Both the position numbers and the translations under genes were made by a program. From the NCBI RefSeq assembly GCF_024171865.1, contig NZ_JAMTCN010000005.1, positions 225,297 through 289,296 on the forward strand: a stretch of DNA of 64,000 bases, read 5' to 3'. This stretch comes from Prauserella aidingensis. Its GTDB lineage: Bacteria > Actinomycetota > Actinomycetes > Mycobacteriales > Pseudonocardiaceae. Every line of letters begins with the position of its first letter. The first letter of the stretch is position 1. The notes below the pieces were generated by a model. That model was given only the letters and a program-made list of their open reading frames with translations, was not told the DNA's origin and did no database searches. Shown here piece by piece: positions 8,724 to 17,018 of this stretch.

Positions 8724-9116
8724 ATGGCGAAGATGAGCACGGACGAACTGCTCGACGCCTTCAAGGAGCTGACGCTGCTTGAGCTGTCCGAGTTCGTGAC
8801 GAAGTTCGAGGAGACCTTCGACGTCACGGCCGCCGCCCCGGCCGCCCAGGTCGTCGCCGCCGCCCCGGGCGCCGACGCCGGTGCCGCCGCCGAGGAGGAG
8901 CAGGACGAGTTCGACGTCGTCCTCGAGGACGCCGGCGACAAGAAGATCCAGGTCATCAAGGTCGTCCGCGAGGTCATCTCCGGTCTCGGCCTGAAGGAGG
9001 CCAAGGAGCTCGTCGAGGGCGTCCCGAAGCCGCTGCTCGAGAAGGTCGACAAGGAGGCCGCCGAGGCCGCCAAGGCCAAGCTCGAGGAGGCCGGCGGCAA
9101 GGTCTCGCTCAAGTGA
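8724..9116 (+). CDS. rplL: 50S ribosomal protein L7/L12
   Basis: A 130-aa L12. Residues 1-35 are the dimerisation helices ([20 protein letters not shown]), followed by an Ala/Gly-rich acidic hinge to about residue 58, and the C-terminal domain with [12 protein letters not shown] and [16 protein letters not shown], the factor-binding face for EF-G and EF-Tu. It follows AAGGAAGG. It forms a two-gene operon with rplJ, closed by a strong terminator. Confidence 0.97.
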   Translation: MAKMSTDELLDAFKELTLLELSEFVTKFEETFDVTAAAPAAQVVAAAPGADAGAAAEEEQDEFDVVLEDAGDKKIQVIKVVREVISGLGLKEAKELVEGVPKPLLEKVDKEAAEAAKAKLEEAGGKVSLK

Positions 9117-9147
9117 TCTGACGCCTGCGGGCGCATCGATTACAGCG

Positions 9148-9187
9148 AAAGCGGGCGGACATCCCACGGGGTGTCCGCCCGCTTTTT
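9148..9187 (+). terminator. Intrinsic terminator after rplL
   Basis: AAAGCGGGCGGACATCCC (9148-9165) pairs with 9168-9185 with one G-U pair, the apex opening as needed. The stem runs into five T residues (9183-9187), the clearest U-tract among the terminators here. Confidence 0.88.
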
Positions 9188-9212
9188 CGTGTCCGCGGTG
9201 AGGCCCCGTGAT

Positions 9213-9265
9213 GCCCCCAGGGGCACCCTGGTTGCACTCAACGCGACCAATGTGCCCTTGGGGGC
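9213..9265. repeat. Imperfect inverted repeat with 23-bp arms (dispersed intergenic element)
   Basis: Left arm 9213-9235 begins GCCCCCAGGGGCAC and right arm 9243-9265 ends GTGCCCTTGGGGGC. They are reverse complements at 19 of 23 positions around a 7-base loop. The same core, CCCAGGGGCACC followed by TTGGT or CTGGT, recurs in the hairpin at 63871-63909, and GCCCCCAAGGGC recurs at 59337-59348, so it looks like a family of intergenic palindromes. Confidence 0.7.
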
Positions 9266-9542
9266 GTTCTACCCGGGGTGTCGTCGGCGGTCGGCGGTTT
9301 TCGTATGTCGGAAGAATGCGGCGGAAAATGATCTTCCGTGGGCACGCGGCGTGTCCATTCATCACATTCGTGGGAGTGCTGTTCGTTCCGCGAGTGCGTG
9401 GTGGGTTACCTTGCACATCCACATCACACGGTCTGTGTCGGGGATTACTCCGAGCGCGCGATCCGGGTGTGAACCAGTGAGTAACTTATCCGGGCTTCGG
9501 TCGTTGCTCGTAGAAGGAAGACGCTGCGGACATGGCGGTCGG

Positions 9543-9580
9543 CACCTCCTGGGGAGGTGGGCACCGCCGGGTGCACCACC
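9543..9580 (+). promoter_or_regulatory. Two mutually exclusive leader hairpins upstream of mceG
   Basis: CACCTCC (9543-9549) pairs with GGAGGTG (9553-9559). Alternatively GGTGGGCACC (9556-9565) pairs with the GGTGC-A-CCACC segment at 9570-9580. The two share 9556-9559 and cannot form together, an arrangement seen in attenuators. No ligand is evident. Confidence 0.3.
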
Positions 9581-9631
9581 GGAAACGGGTGGGCATCGGC
9601 CGTGGCCGCGGAACCGCTCCGGGAGGGTGCG

Positions 9632-10783
9632 ATGGGTGCCGAGGTGGTCATCGAGGGCTTGACCAAGTCCTTCGGCAAGCAGGCCATCTGGCGTGACGTG
9701 ACGCTGAACCTGCCGCCTGGGGAAGTGTCGGTGATGCTCGGCCCGTCGGGTACCGGCAAGTCGGTGTTCCTCAAGTCGATGATCGGTCTGCTCAAGCCCG
9801 ACAAGGGCAAGTGCGAGATCAACGGCACCGACATCGTGCGGTGTTCCGAGCGCAAGCTGTACGAGACGCGCAAGCTGTTCGGGGTGCTGTTCCAGGACGG
9901 TGCGCTGTTCGGGTCGATGAACCTCTACGACAACGTGGCGTTCCCGCTGCGGGAGCACACGAAGAAGTCGGAGACCGAGGTTCGGAAGATCGTGCTCGAG
10001 AAGCTCGAGCTGACCGGACTGTCCGGCGCCGAGGACAAGCTGCCCGGTGAGATCTCCGGCGGTATGCGCAAGCGTGCCGGTCTGGCCCGCGCGCTGGTGC
10101 TCGACCCCGAGATCATCCTGTGCGACGAGCCGGACTCGGGTCTGGACCCGGTGCGCACGGCATACCTGTCGCAGCTGCTGATCGACCTCAACGCCCAGAT
10201 CGACGCGACGATCCTGATCGTCACGCACAACATCAACCTCGCCCGTACCGTGCCGGACAACATCGGCATGCTGTTCCGCAAGGAACTGGTGATGTTCGGC
10301 CCGCGCGAGGTGCTGCTGACCTCGGACGAGCCGGTCGTCGAGCAGTTCCTCAACGGCCGCAGGCTCGGCCCGATCGGCATGAGCGAGGAGAAGGACTCGG
10401 CCCAGATGGCGCTCGAGCAGGAGCAGGCCGACGCGGGCCACCACGACGGGTCGACCGAGGACCTGCGCGGCATCGTCCCGCAGCTGCAGCCCACGCCCGG
10501 CCTGCCGGAGCGACAGGGCGCGATCCGCCGTAAGGACCGCGTGGTGCAGGTGCTCCACACCCTTCCCGAGCCCGCCCGCGAGGGCATCATCGCCTCGCTG
10601 ACGCCCGAGGAGCGCAGGCACTACGGCATTCCGGAACCCGCCGTCACCGCGGGCGGCCGGACACAGGTCCAGGGCAACCTCCCCGCGGGTGACGTCGCCG
10701 ACCTGCCCGGCTCGCCCGCATGGCCGAGCGCCGAGCAGTCGGCGCCGACCCAGCCGCTGCGGCCGCGGCGAGGCGGCGCATGA
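9632..10783 (+). CDS. mceG: Mce-system ABC transporter ATPase MceG (Mkl)
   Basis: A 383-aa ABC ATPase that should energise the Mce lipid importer from the cytoplasmic face. Walker A GPSGTGKS is at residues 37-44, the Q-loop at Gln88, signature SGGMRKR at 142-148, Walker B IILCDEP at 161-167 and the H-loop His199 in VTHN. The C-terminal 120 residues after the nucleotide-binding domain are the MceG-specific regulatory extension (ending Pro-rich), absent in MlaF. ATG 9632 follows GGGAGGG; an in-frame ATG 75 bases upstream lacks a binding site. Its TGA overlaps the next ATG. Confidence 0.92.
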   Translation: MGAEVVIEGLTKSFGKQAIWRDVTLNLPPGEVSVMLGPSGTGKSVFLKSMIGLLKPDKGKCEINGTDIVRCSERKLYETRKLFGVLFQDGALFGSMNLYDNVAFPLREHTKKSETEVRKIVLEKLELTGLSGAEDKLPGEISGGMRKRAGLARALVLDPEIILCDEPDSGLDPVRTAYLSQLLIDLNAQIDATILIVTHNINLARTVPDNIGMLFRKELVMFGPREVLLTSDEPVVEQFLNGRRLGPIGMSEEKDSAQMALEQEQADAGHHDGSTEDLRGIVPQLQPTPGLPERQGAIRRKDRVVQVLHTLPEPAREGIIASLTPEERRHYGIPEPAVTAGGRTQVQGNLPAGDVADLPGSPAWPSAEQSAPTQPLRPRRGGA

Positions 10784-11568
10784 GTTCACGCTCGGCCACC
10801 GTCCCCGGCCTCGGGATGCTGCGCGAGACGGGCAAGCTGTTCGCTCTCGGCCTCGACATCTCCCGGGGCCTGTTCCAGCGTCCGTTCCAGCTGCGCGAGT
10901 TCATCCAGCAGGCCTGGTTCATCGCCAGCGTCACGATCCTGCCGACGGCGCTGGTGGCGATCCCGTTCGGCGCGATCATCTCGCTGCAGTTCGGGTCGCT
11001 CGCGAGCCAGCTCGGTGCGGAGTCCTACACCGGTGCCGGCAGCGTGCTCGCGACCGTGCAGCAGGCCGCGCCGCTGGTGACGGCGTTGCTCGTCGCCGGT
11101 GCGGGCGGGTCGGCGATCTGCGCCGACATCGGCGCCCGCACCATCCGCGAGGAGATCGACGCCATGGAGGTGCTGGGCGTCTCCGCGGTGCAGCGTCTCA
11201 TCGTGCCGCGGGTGCTGGCGTGCATGCTCGTCGCGGTGCTGCTGAACGGCATGGTCAGCGTCATCGGTGTGCTGGGCGGCTACTTCTTCAACGTCGTGCT
11301 CCAGGGCGGCACCCCGGGTGCGTACCTGGCCAGCTTCTCGGCACTGGCGCAGCTGCCCGACCTGTGGGTCGGTGAGATCAAGGCGCTCATCTTCGGGTTC
11401 CTCGCCGCCGTCGTGGCCTCCTACCGGGGGCTGAACCCGCCGCCCGGGCCGAAGGGCGTCGGCGACGCGGTCAACCAGTCCGTCGTCATCACGTTCCTGC
11501 TGCTGTTCGTGGTCAACGTCGTCATGACGCTGATCTATCTGCAGCTCGTCCCGCCGAAGTTGGGCTGA
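10780..11568 (+). CDS. yrbEA: Mce ABC transporter permease YrbEA
   Basis: A 262-aa MlaE/YrbE family permease with about five to six hydrophobic segments. The conserved cytoplasmic coupling region is GARTIREEIDAMEVLGVSA (around residues 120-140), preceded by VAGAGGSAICADIG. With YrbEB it would form the membrane dimer on which MceG acts and through which lipids from the MceA-F tube pass. ATG 10780 overlaps the mceG stop (ATGA), so the pair is translationally coupled. Confidence 0.9.
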   Translation: MSSRSATVPGLGMLRETGKLFALGLDISRGLFQRPFQLREFIQQAWFIASVTILPTALVAIPFGAIISLQFGSLASQLGAESYTGAGSVLATVQQAAPLVTALLVAGAGGSAICADIGARTIREEIDAMEVLGVSAVQRLIVPRVLACMLVAVLLNGMVSVIGVLGGYFFNVVLQGGTPGAYLASFSALAQLPDLWVGEIKALIFGFLAAVVASYRGLNPPPGPKGVGDAVNQSVVITFLLLFVVNVVMTLIYLQLVPPKLG

Positions 11569-11571
11569 CCG

Positions 11572-12411
11572 ATGGCCTCCGCGACCCAGCGCGCGAAAAA
11601 GATCGCGAACCGCCCGCTCGAGACGCTCGACGATCTCGGCGACCAGATGTCGTTCTACCTGCGCGCCCTTGCGTGGGCGCCGCGGACGATCCGGCGGTAC
11701 CTCAAGGAGGTGCTGCGCCTGCTGGCCGAGGTCAGTTTCGGCTCCGGTTCGCTGGCGATGATCGGCGGCACCGTCGGCGTGATGGTCGGCCTGACCCTGT
11801 TCACCGGTGTGCTCGTCGGCCTGCAGGGCTTCTCGGCCCTGGACTCCATCGGCACGTCGGCGTTCACCGGCTTCCTGACGTCGTTCTTCAACACCCGTGA
11901 GATCGCGCCCCTGGTGGCCGGTCTCGCGCTGTCGGCGACGGTCGGCTCCGGCTTCACCGCCCAGCTGGGCGCGATGCGGATCTCCGAGGAGATCGACGCG
12001 CTCGAGGTGATGGCCGTGCCGAGCCTGCCGTACCTGGTCACGACACGGATCATCGCCGGCTTCGTCGCGGTCATCCCGCTGTACGTCATCGGCCTGATGT
12101 CGTCGTACCTGGCGTCGCGGGCCGTGGTCATCTACATCTACGGCCAATCGGCGGGTACCTACGACCACTACTTCGAGATGTTCCTGCCACCGCAGGACGT
12201 GCTGTATTCGTTCATCAAGGTGCTGATATTCAGCGTCTTGATCATCCTCACGCACTGCTACTACGGCTACAAGGCCAGCGGCGGCCCCGCGGGCGTCGGT
12301 GTGGCCGTCGGCCGTGCCGTGCGGTTGTCGATCGTCACGGTCGCGGTGGTCAACTTCTTCGTCGGGTTCGCGCTCTGGGGAACCGACACGACGGTGAGGA
12401 TCGCGGGATGA
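11572..12411 (+). CDS. yrbEB: Mce ABC transporter permease YrbEB
   Basis: A 279-aa MlaE/YrbE permease, paralogous to the preceding gene. Its coupling motif is LGAMRISEEIDALEVMAVPS, with membrane segments before and after and a last helix near the C-terminus (LSIVTVAVVNFFVGFAL). It starts three bases after yrbEA and overlaps mceA by four bases (ATGA). Its role is the second half of the heterodimeric permease. Confidence 0.9.
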   Translation: MASATQRAKKIANRPLETLDDLGDQMSFYLRALAWAPRTIRRYLKEVLRLLAEVSFGSGSLAMIGGTVGVMVGLTLFTGVLVGLQGFSALDSIGTSAFTGFLTSFFNTREIAPLVAGLALSATVGSGFTAQLGAMRISEEIDALEVMAVPSLPYLVTTRIIAGFVAVIPLYVIGLMSSYLASRAVVIYIYGQSAGTYDHYFEMFLPPQDVLYSFIKVLIFSVLIILTHCYYGYKASGGPAGVGVAVGRAVRLSIVTVAVVNFFVGFALWGTDTTVRIAG

Positions 12412-13769
12412 TGGCGACACTGCGTCGAAGGCTGCTGGGGCTGTTGCTCGTCGGACTGTTGGTCGGCGGAGTGGCCCTGAGTGTGGCGATCTACAACAAG
12501 GCGTTCAGCTCGTACGTCACGGTGACGCTGCAGGCCGACGAGGTCGGCAACCAGCTGTCCGAGAACTCGGACGTGAAGGTGCGGGGGCTGATCGTCGGCC
12601 ACGTCGGCGAGATCACCCCGGTCGAGGGCGGTTCCACGGAGCTGACGCTGAACCTCGACCCGGAGCAGGCCGAGCTCGTGCCCGCGAACGTGTCCGCCCG
12701 ATTCCTGCCGAAGACGCTCTTCGGTGAACGGTTCGTGAACCTGGAGGTCCCGGAGGGTGCCGAGTCGACGCCGTTGCGGTCCGGCGACGTCATCCCACAG
12801 GACCGCACCGAGAGCGCGATCGAGCTCGAACAGGCCCTCTCGGACCTGATGCCGGTGTTGAAGGCGGTGCAGCCGCAGAAACTCTCGGCCACGCTGACCG
12901 CGATCTCGACGGCGCTGGACGGCCGCGGTGAGCAGCTGGGCCGGACGGTGTCGGACCTGGCCGACTACCTGGGCAAGCTGAACCCGCACGTGCCGAAGCT
13001 GCAGGAGAACCTGCAGGAGCTGGCGAAGTTCTCCCACAACCTGTCCGACGTCACCCCGGACCTGGTGCAGACGCTCGACAACCTGACGACGACGAGCAGG
13101 ACGATCGTCGAGAAGAAGCAGGCGCTGTCCACCATGTACACGAGCATCACGGGCGCCTCGACCGACCTGCACGGGTGGCTGAAGGCCAACTCGTCGAACC
13201 TCATCCAGCTCGGCGAGACCGCCCGGCCGACAGCCGAACTGCTGGCCAAGTACGCGCCGTCGTACCCGTGCTTCCTCGGGCAGATGGCCGAACTGGTGCC
13301 GCGGATCGACAAGGCGTTCGGCAAGGGCACCAACAAGCCCGGCCTGCACGCGACGCTCGAGATCACCAACAACCGCGGTCCGTACAAGCCGGGTCAGGAC
13401 GAGCCGGCGTGGAACGACCACCGGGGGCCGCGTTGCTACGACTTCGCGGAGATGCCGGACCCGTTCCCGCAGTATCCGCCGGACGGGCCGGTGAAGGACG
13501 GCAGCACGTCGCCGCCGCCCGCACGGTCGTCGAACAACGGCCTCAGCCAGGCCGACGACCAGGCCACCGCGGGTGGCTACGACAACAGTGGTGGCGGTGC
13601 GGCCGCTCCGGGGCTTGCGGGCGGCGACCCGGCGGGCTCGCCGGGTGAGCTGCGGTTGATCTCGCAGTTGACCGCGCCGCAGCTCGGCATGGCCGCCGAC
13701 GACGTGCCCGGCTGGGGCGCGCTGCTCATCGCCCCGATGTACCGAGGAGCTGAGGTGACGGTCGAATAA
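12408..13769 (+). CDS. mceA: MCE family protein, first of six (MceA)
   Basis: A 453-aa exported protein anchored by an N-terminal helix (residues 8-29). The MCE domain follows at about 35-125 (SSYVTVTLQADEVG to LFGERFVNLEVP), then a long helical region (about 130-290) that in the family packs into a hydrophobic tunnel, and a Pro/Ser/Gly-rich tail of about 100 residues. It would be one strand of a hexameric MceA-F needle spanning the periplasm-like space. ATGA overlap with yrbEB and a one-base overlap with mceB. Confidence 0.9.
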   Translation: MMATLRRRLLGLLLVGLLVGGVALSVAIYNKAFSSYVTVTLQADEVGNQLSENSDVKVRGLIVGHVGEITPVEGGSTELTLNLDPEQAELVPANVSARFLPKTLFGERFVNLEVPEGAESTPLRSGDVIPQDRTESAIELEQALSDLMPVLKAVQPQKLSATLTAISTALDGRGEQLGRTVSDLADYLGKLNPHVPKLQENLQELAKFSHNLSDVTPDLVQTLDNLTTTSRTIVEKKQALSTMYTSITGASTDLHGWLKANSSNLIQLGETARPTAELLAKYAPSYPCFLGQMAELVPRIDKAFGKGTNKPGLHATLEITNNRGPYKPGQDEPAWNDHRGPRCYDFAEMPDPFPQYPPDGPVKDGSTSPPPARSSNNGLSQADDQATAGGYDNSGGGAAAPGLAGGDPAGSPGELRLISQLTAPQLGMAADDVPGWGALLIAPMYRGAEVTVE

Positions 13770-14854
13770 TGCGTGGACTCACCGCACCACTGGTCAAACT
13801 CGGTGTCTTCATCACCGTCACGGTGCTGTTCACCGGTGTGCTCGCGATCAGCATCGCGAACCTCAACCTGTCCGACACCGCGACGTACAAGGCCCGGTTC
13901 ACCGACGCGACGATGGTGATCCCCAACGACGACGTCCGCATCGCGGGCGTGCGCGTCGGCCAGGTCAACTCCGTCGAGATCGTCGACCGCAGGCTCGCGG
14001 AGGTCGAGTTCGAGGTCGACGCCGGACGGGAGCTGCCCGCGAACGTGCACGCCTCGATCAAGTACCGCAACCTCGTGGGCCAGCGCTACATCTCGCTCGA
14101 GCGGGGCGGCCAGGGCGAGGTGCAGGCTGCGAGCTCCGGCGGGGGCAACCAGCCGGGCGGGGCGGGGCCGCAGGGCACGCTCGAACCGGGGGACACGATC
14201 CCGCTGGAACGGACGACGCCCGCGCTCGACCTCAACGAACTGTTCAACGGCTTCAAGCCGCTGTTCAGGGCGCTCTCACCGGACGATGTCAACAAGCTGT
14301 CGTACGAGATCATCCAGGTCCTGCAGGGCGAGGGCGGCACGGTCGAGAGCCTGCTGTCGCACACCGCGTCGCTGACGACGAAGCTCGCCGAGAAGGACCA
14401 GGTCATCGGCCAGGTCATCAACAACCTCAACAGCGTGCTGACGACGGTCAACCAGCGCACGCCACAGCTGGACCAGCTGATCGTGCGGCTGCAGAAGCTC
14501 GTGTCGGGCCTGGCCAAGGACAAAGACCCGATCGGGCAGTCGATCGACGCGCTCGGCGGTCTGGCGCAGACCACCGCAGGCCTGCTGAAGGAGGGCCGCG
14601 GCCCGCTGAAGCAGGACATCAAGGCCCTCGGTGAGCTGACCGGCAACCTCAACGAGCAGGAGCAGGTGGTCGAGCACTTCATCCGGTTCCTGCCCGAGAA
14701 GGCGCGGAAGATGACCGCGACCGCCGACTACGGCTCGTGGTTCAACTTCTTCATGTGCAGTGCGAGCGGCAGCGTCCGGATCCCGGGTCTCATGCAACAG
14801 CCCGTCAACGCGGAAATCGCGCCGGTCAACAGGGAGCGGTGCATCAGCGAATGA
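13769..14854 (+). CDS. mceB: MCE family protein, second of six (MceB)
   Basis: A 361-aa protein with an N-terminal membrane anchor (about residues 8-28), an MCE domain (ATYKARFTDATMVIPNDDVRIAGVRVGQV to RNLVGQRYISLE, about 36-115) carrying a Gly/Gln-rich insert SSGGGNQPGGAGPQ, and a long alpha-helical tail ending in a cysteine pair (FMCSASG and RERCISE) typical of MceB. The ATG overlaps the mceA stop by one base. Role as for the other Mce strands. Confidence 0.9.
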   Translation: MRGLTAPLVKLGVFITVTVLFTGVLAISIANLNLSDTATYKARFTDATMVIPNDDVRIAGVRVGQVNSVEIVDRRLAEVEFEVDAGRELPANVHASIKYRNLVGQRYISLERGGQGEVQAASSGGGNQPGGAGPQGTLEPGDTIPLERTTPALDLNELFNGFKPLFRALSPDDVNKLSYEIIQVLQGEGGTVESLLSHTASLTTKLAEKDQVIGQVINNLNSVLTTVNQRTPQLDQLIVRLQKLVSGLAKDKDPIGQSIDALGGLAQTTAGLLKEGRGPLKQDIKALGELTGNLNEQEQVVEHFIRFLPEKARKMTATADYGSWFNFFMCSASGSVRIPGLMQQPVNAEIAPVNRERCISE

Positions 14855-15837
14855 AGAGCTTCCAGAAGCGCAACCCGATCCCCATCGCGATCGCGGGCAT
14901 CGTCGTGATCGTGCTCGGCATCGTGGCCGCGCTGAACACCGAGGACCTGCCGATCATCGGCGGCGGGACGACGTACCAGGCCGACTTCAGCGAGGCGGCG
15001 GGACTGAAGGCCGACGACGAGGTGCGCGTGGCCGGCGTGAAGGTCGGCAACGTCAGCGACGTCGAACTCGACGGCGACCGCGTGAACGTGACGTTCAAGG
15101 TGCGCGACGCCTGGCTGGGCGATCGCACCTCGGCGACGATCAAGATCAAGACGTTGCTGGGGCAGAAGTACGTGGCGCTCGACCCGGTGGGGGAGCAGCC
15201 GCTCGACCCGGGCGCGACGATCCCGCGTGAGCGCACCACGGCGCCGTACGACGTGCTCGAGGCGTTCCGCGACCTGTCCGGAACCGTCGACGAGATCGAC
15301 ACCGACCAGCTGGCGCAGAGCTTCGACGTGCTGTCCGAGACGTTCTCCGACACCCCCGAGGACGTGCGCGGCGCGCTCAACGGGCTGTCGAAACTGTCGG
15401 ACACCATCTCCAAGCGCGATCAGCAGCTCAAGAACCTGCTGCAGAACACCAAGCAGATCTCGGGCACGCTCGCGGGCCGCGACGAGCAGCTCGTGAAGTT
15501 GATGAACGACGGGTCGAAGCTGCTGGGCGAACTGCAGCGGCGCAAGCAGGCGATCACCACGATGCTGCAGGGCAGCCAGGAGCTGTCGACCCAGTTGAAG
15601 GGCTTCGTCAACGACAACAACGAGCAGATCGGCCCGGTGCTGAACAAGCTCGACCGGCTCACCGGCATGCTGCAGCGCAACGAGGAGTCGTTGAGCGAGG
15701 GCATCCGCCGGTTCGCCCCGTTCATCCGTGTCTTCAACAACACGATCGGTAACGGCCGCTGGTTCGACAACTACATCTGCGGCTTCCTGCTCCCGTCCGT
15801 CGGGCCGGTGAACGAAGAGGGGTGCAACGTCAAATGA
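14851..15837 (+). CDS. mceC: MCE family protein, third of six (MceC)
   Basis: A 328-aa MCE protein. MKSFQKRNPIPIAIAG opens the anchor helix; the MCE domain spans about residues 35-118 (TTYQADFSEAAGLKADDEVRVAG style). A coiled helical region of about 170 residues follows, and two C-terminal cysteines lie in YICGFLLP and EEGCNVK. The ATG is in the ATGA overlap with mceB; open frame upstream is read in another gene. Confidence 0.9.
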   Translation: MKSFQKRNPIPIAIAGIVVIVLGIVAALNTEDLPIIGGGTTYQADFSEAAGLKADDEVRVAGVKVGNVSDVELDGDRVNVTFKVRDAWLGDRTSATIKIKTLLGQKYVALDPVGEQPLDPGATIPRERTTAPYDVLEAFRDLSGTVDEIDTDQLAQSFDVLSETFSDTPEDVRGALNGLSKLSDTISKRDQQLKNLLQNTKQISGTLAGRDEQLVKLMNDGSKLLGELQRRKQAITTMLQGSQELSTQLKGFVNDNNEQIGPVLNKLDRLTGMLQRNEESLSEGIRRFAPFIRVFNNTIGNGRWFDNYICGFLLPSVGPVNEEGCNVK

Positions 15838-17018
15838 TCACCACTCGACTCGGTCAGCGGCTCGCACGCGGCGTCACACTCGCCGTCGTCCTCGCGCTCG
15901 TCGTGGCGGGCGGACTGTGGTGGACGCTGAAGGACGCCGACAGCAAGCGCGTCAGCGCCTACTTCCCGAGCGCGATCGGCCTGTACGAGGGCAACACCGT
16001 CCGGGTGCTCGGCGTCGACATGGGCGAGGTCACGAAGGTCGAGCCGCAGGGTGAGCGCGTGCTCGTGGAGATGACCTACGACCGCGACGTGAAGATCCCG
16101 GCCGACGCGAAGGCGATCATCGTCGCCCCGTCGCTGGTGTCGGACCGGTACGTGCAGTTCGCGCCCGCCTACACCGGCGGTCCGACGCTCGACGCGGGCG
16201 CGGTGATCAGCCAGGACCGCACCGAGGTGCCGCTGGAGATCGACCAGCTCGCCGAGAGCCTCAGCCGCGTGTCCGAATCGCTCGGCCCGAACGGTGCCAA
16301 CAAGAACGGTTCGCTGTCGGACCTGCTCGACACCACCGCGAACAACCTCGACGGCAACGGCAAGGCCCTGCACGACACGATCACCAAGCTCGGCAAGGCG
16401 GCGGGAACGTTGTCCGGCAACTCGGGCGACCTGTTCGACACCGTCGAGAACCTGGCGAAGTTCTCCACGACGCTCGCGAACAGTGACCAAACGGTGCGGA
16501 AGTTCGAACGGCAACTCGCCGACGTCAGCGGATACCTGTCGGGCGAGCGCGAGAACCTGTCGGCCACGGTGAAACAGCTCGGCGAGGCGCTGACCTCGGT
16601 CAAGGGCTTCGTCGAGAACAACCGTGGCAAGCTCAAGTCCAACGTCGACAAGCTCGCCAGCGTGACGCGCGTGCTCGTCGAACAGCGCGGAGCGCTCGCC
16701 GAGACGCTCGACGTCGCCCCGCTGGCCCTGACGAACCTGGCCAACACCTACAACGCCTCGTCGGGCACGCTCGACGCGCGGCCGAACCTCAACGAGCTGA
16801 CGCAGCCGCCGATCACGATGGTGTGCAACCTGCTCAAACAGACGCCGGACGCGCTCGACGCCGTCGGCAACCTCTGCCAGGGCGTGGCCGACGCCGTGGA
16901 GGGTGCGGTGCCGCTGCCGTCGCTGGCGCAGTCGGTGAACGCGCTGAACCAGGGCAAGCTGCCGCCACTGCCGCTGCCGGTGACGCAGCAGGTGCTGTCC
17001 TCGGGAGGTGGCCAGTGA
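15834..17018 (+). CDS. mceD: MCE family protein, fourth of six (MceD)
   Basis: A 394-aa MCE protein. The N-terminal anchor (VTLAVVLALVVAGGLWW) is followed by an MCE domain beginning KRVSAYFPSAIGLYEGNTV and ending LVSDRYVQFAP. The tail is a long amphipathic helical region rich in Ser/Thr/Leu, then a Pro/Leu-rich end. The start overlaps mceC (ATGA) and the stop overlaps mceE (GTGA). The position in the operon assigns the letter; sequence alone cannot separate MceC/D reliably. Confidence 0.88.
   Translation: MITTRLGQRLARGVTLAVVLALVVAGGLWWTLKDADSKRVSAYFPSAIGLYEGNTVRVLGVDMGEVTKVEPQGERVLVEMTYDRDVKIPADAKAIIVAPSLVSDRYVQFAPAYTGGPTLDAGAVISQDRTEVPLEIDQLAESLSRVSESLGPNGANKNGSLSDLLDTTANNLDGNGKALHDTITKLGKAAGTLSGNSGDLFDTVENLAKFSTTLANSDQTVRKFERQLADVSGYLSGERENLSATVKQLGEALTSVKGFVENNRGKLKSNVDKLASVTRVLVEQRGALAETLDVAPLALTNLANTYNASSGTLDARPNLNELTQPPITMVCNLLKQTPDALDAVGNLCQGVADAVEGAVPLPSLAQSVNALNQGKLPPLPLPVTQQVLSSGGGQ

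Larger units (their letters stand above)
9190..9631. other. Non-coding region upstream of the mce operon
   Basis: About 440 bases with no convincing gene. It contains the 23-bp-arm inverted repeat at 9213-9265 and two competing hairpins at 9543-9580. Scattered AT-richer patches such as GGTTACC at 9404-9410 and GTAAC at 9481-9485 may be regulator sites, but I cannot place a promoter with confidence. Confidence 0.5.
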
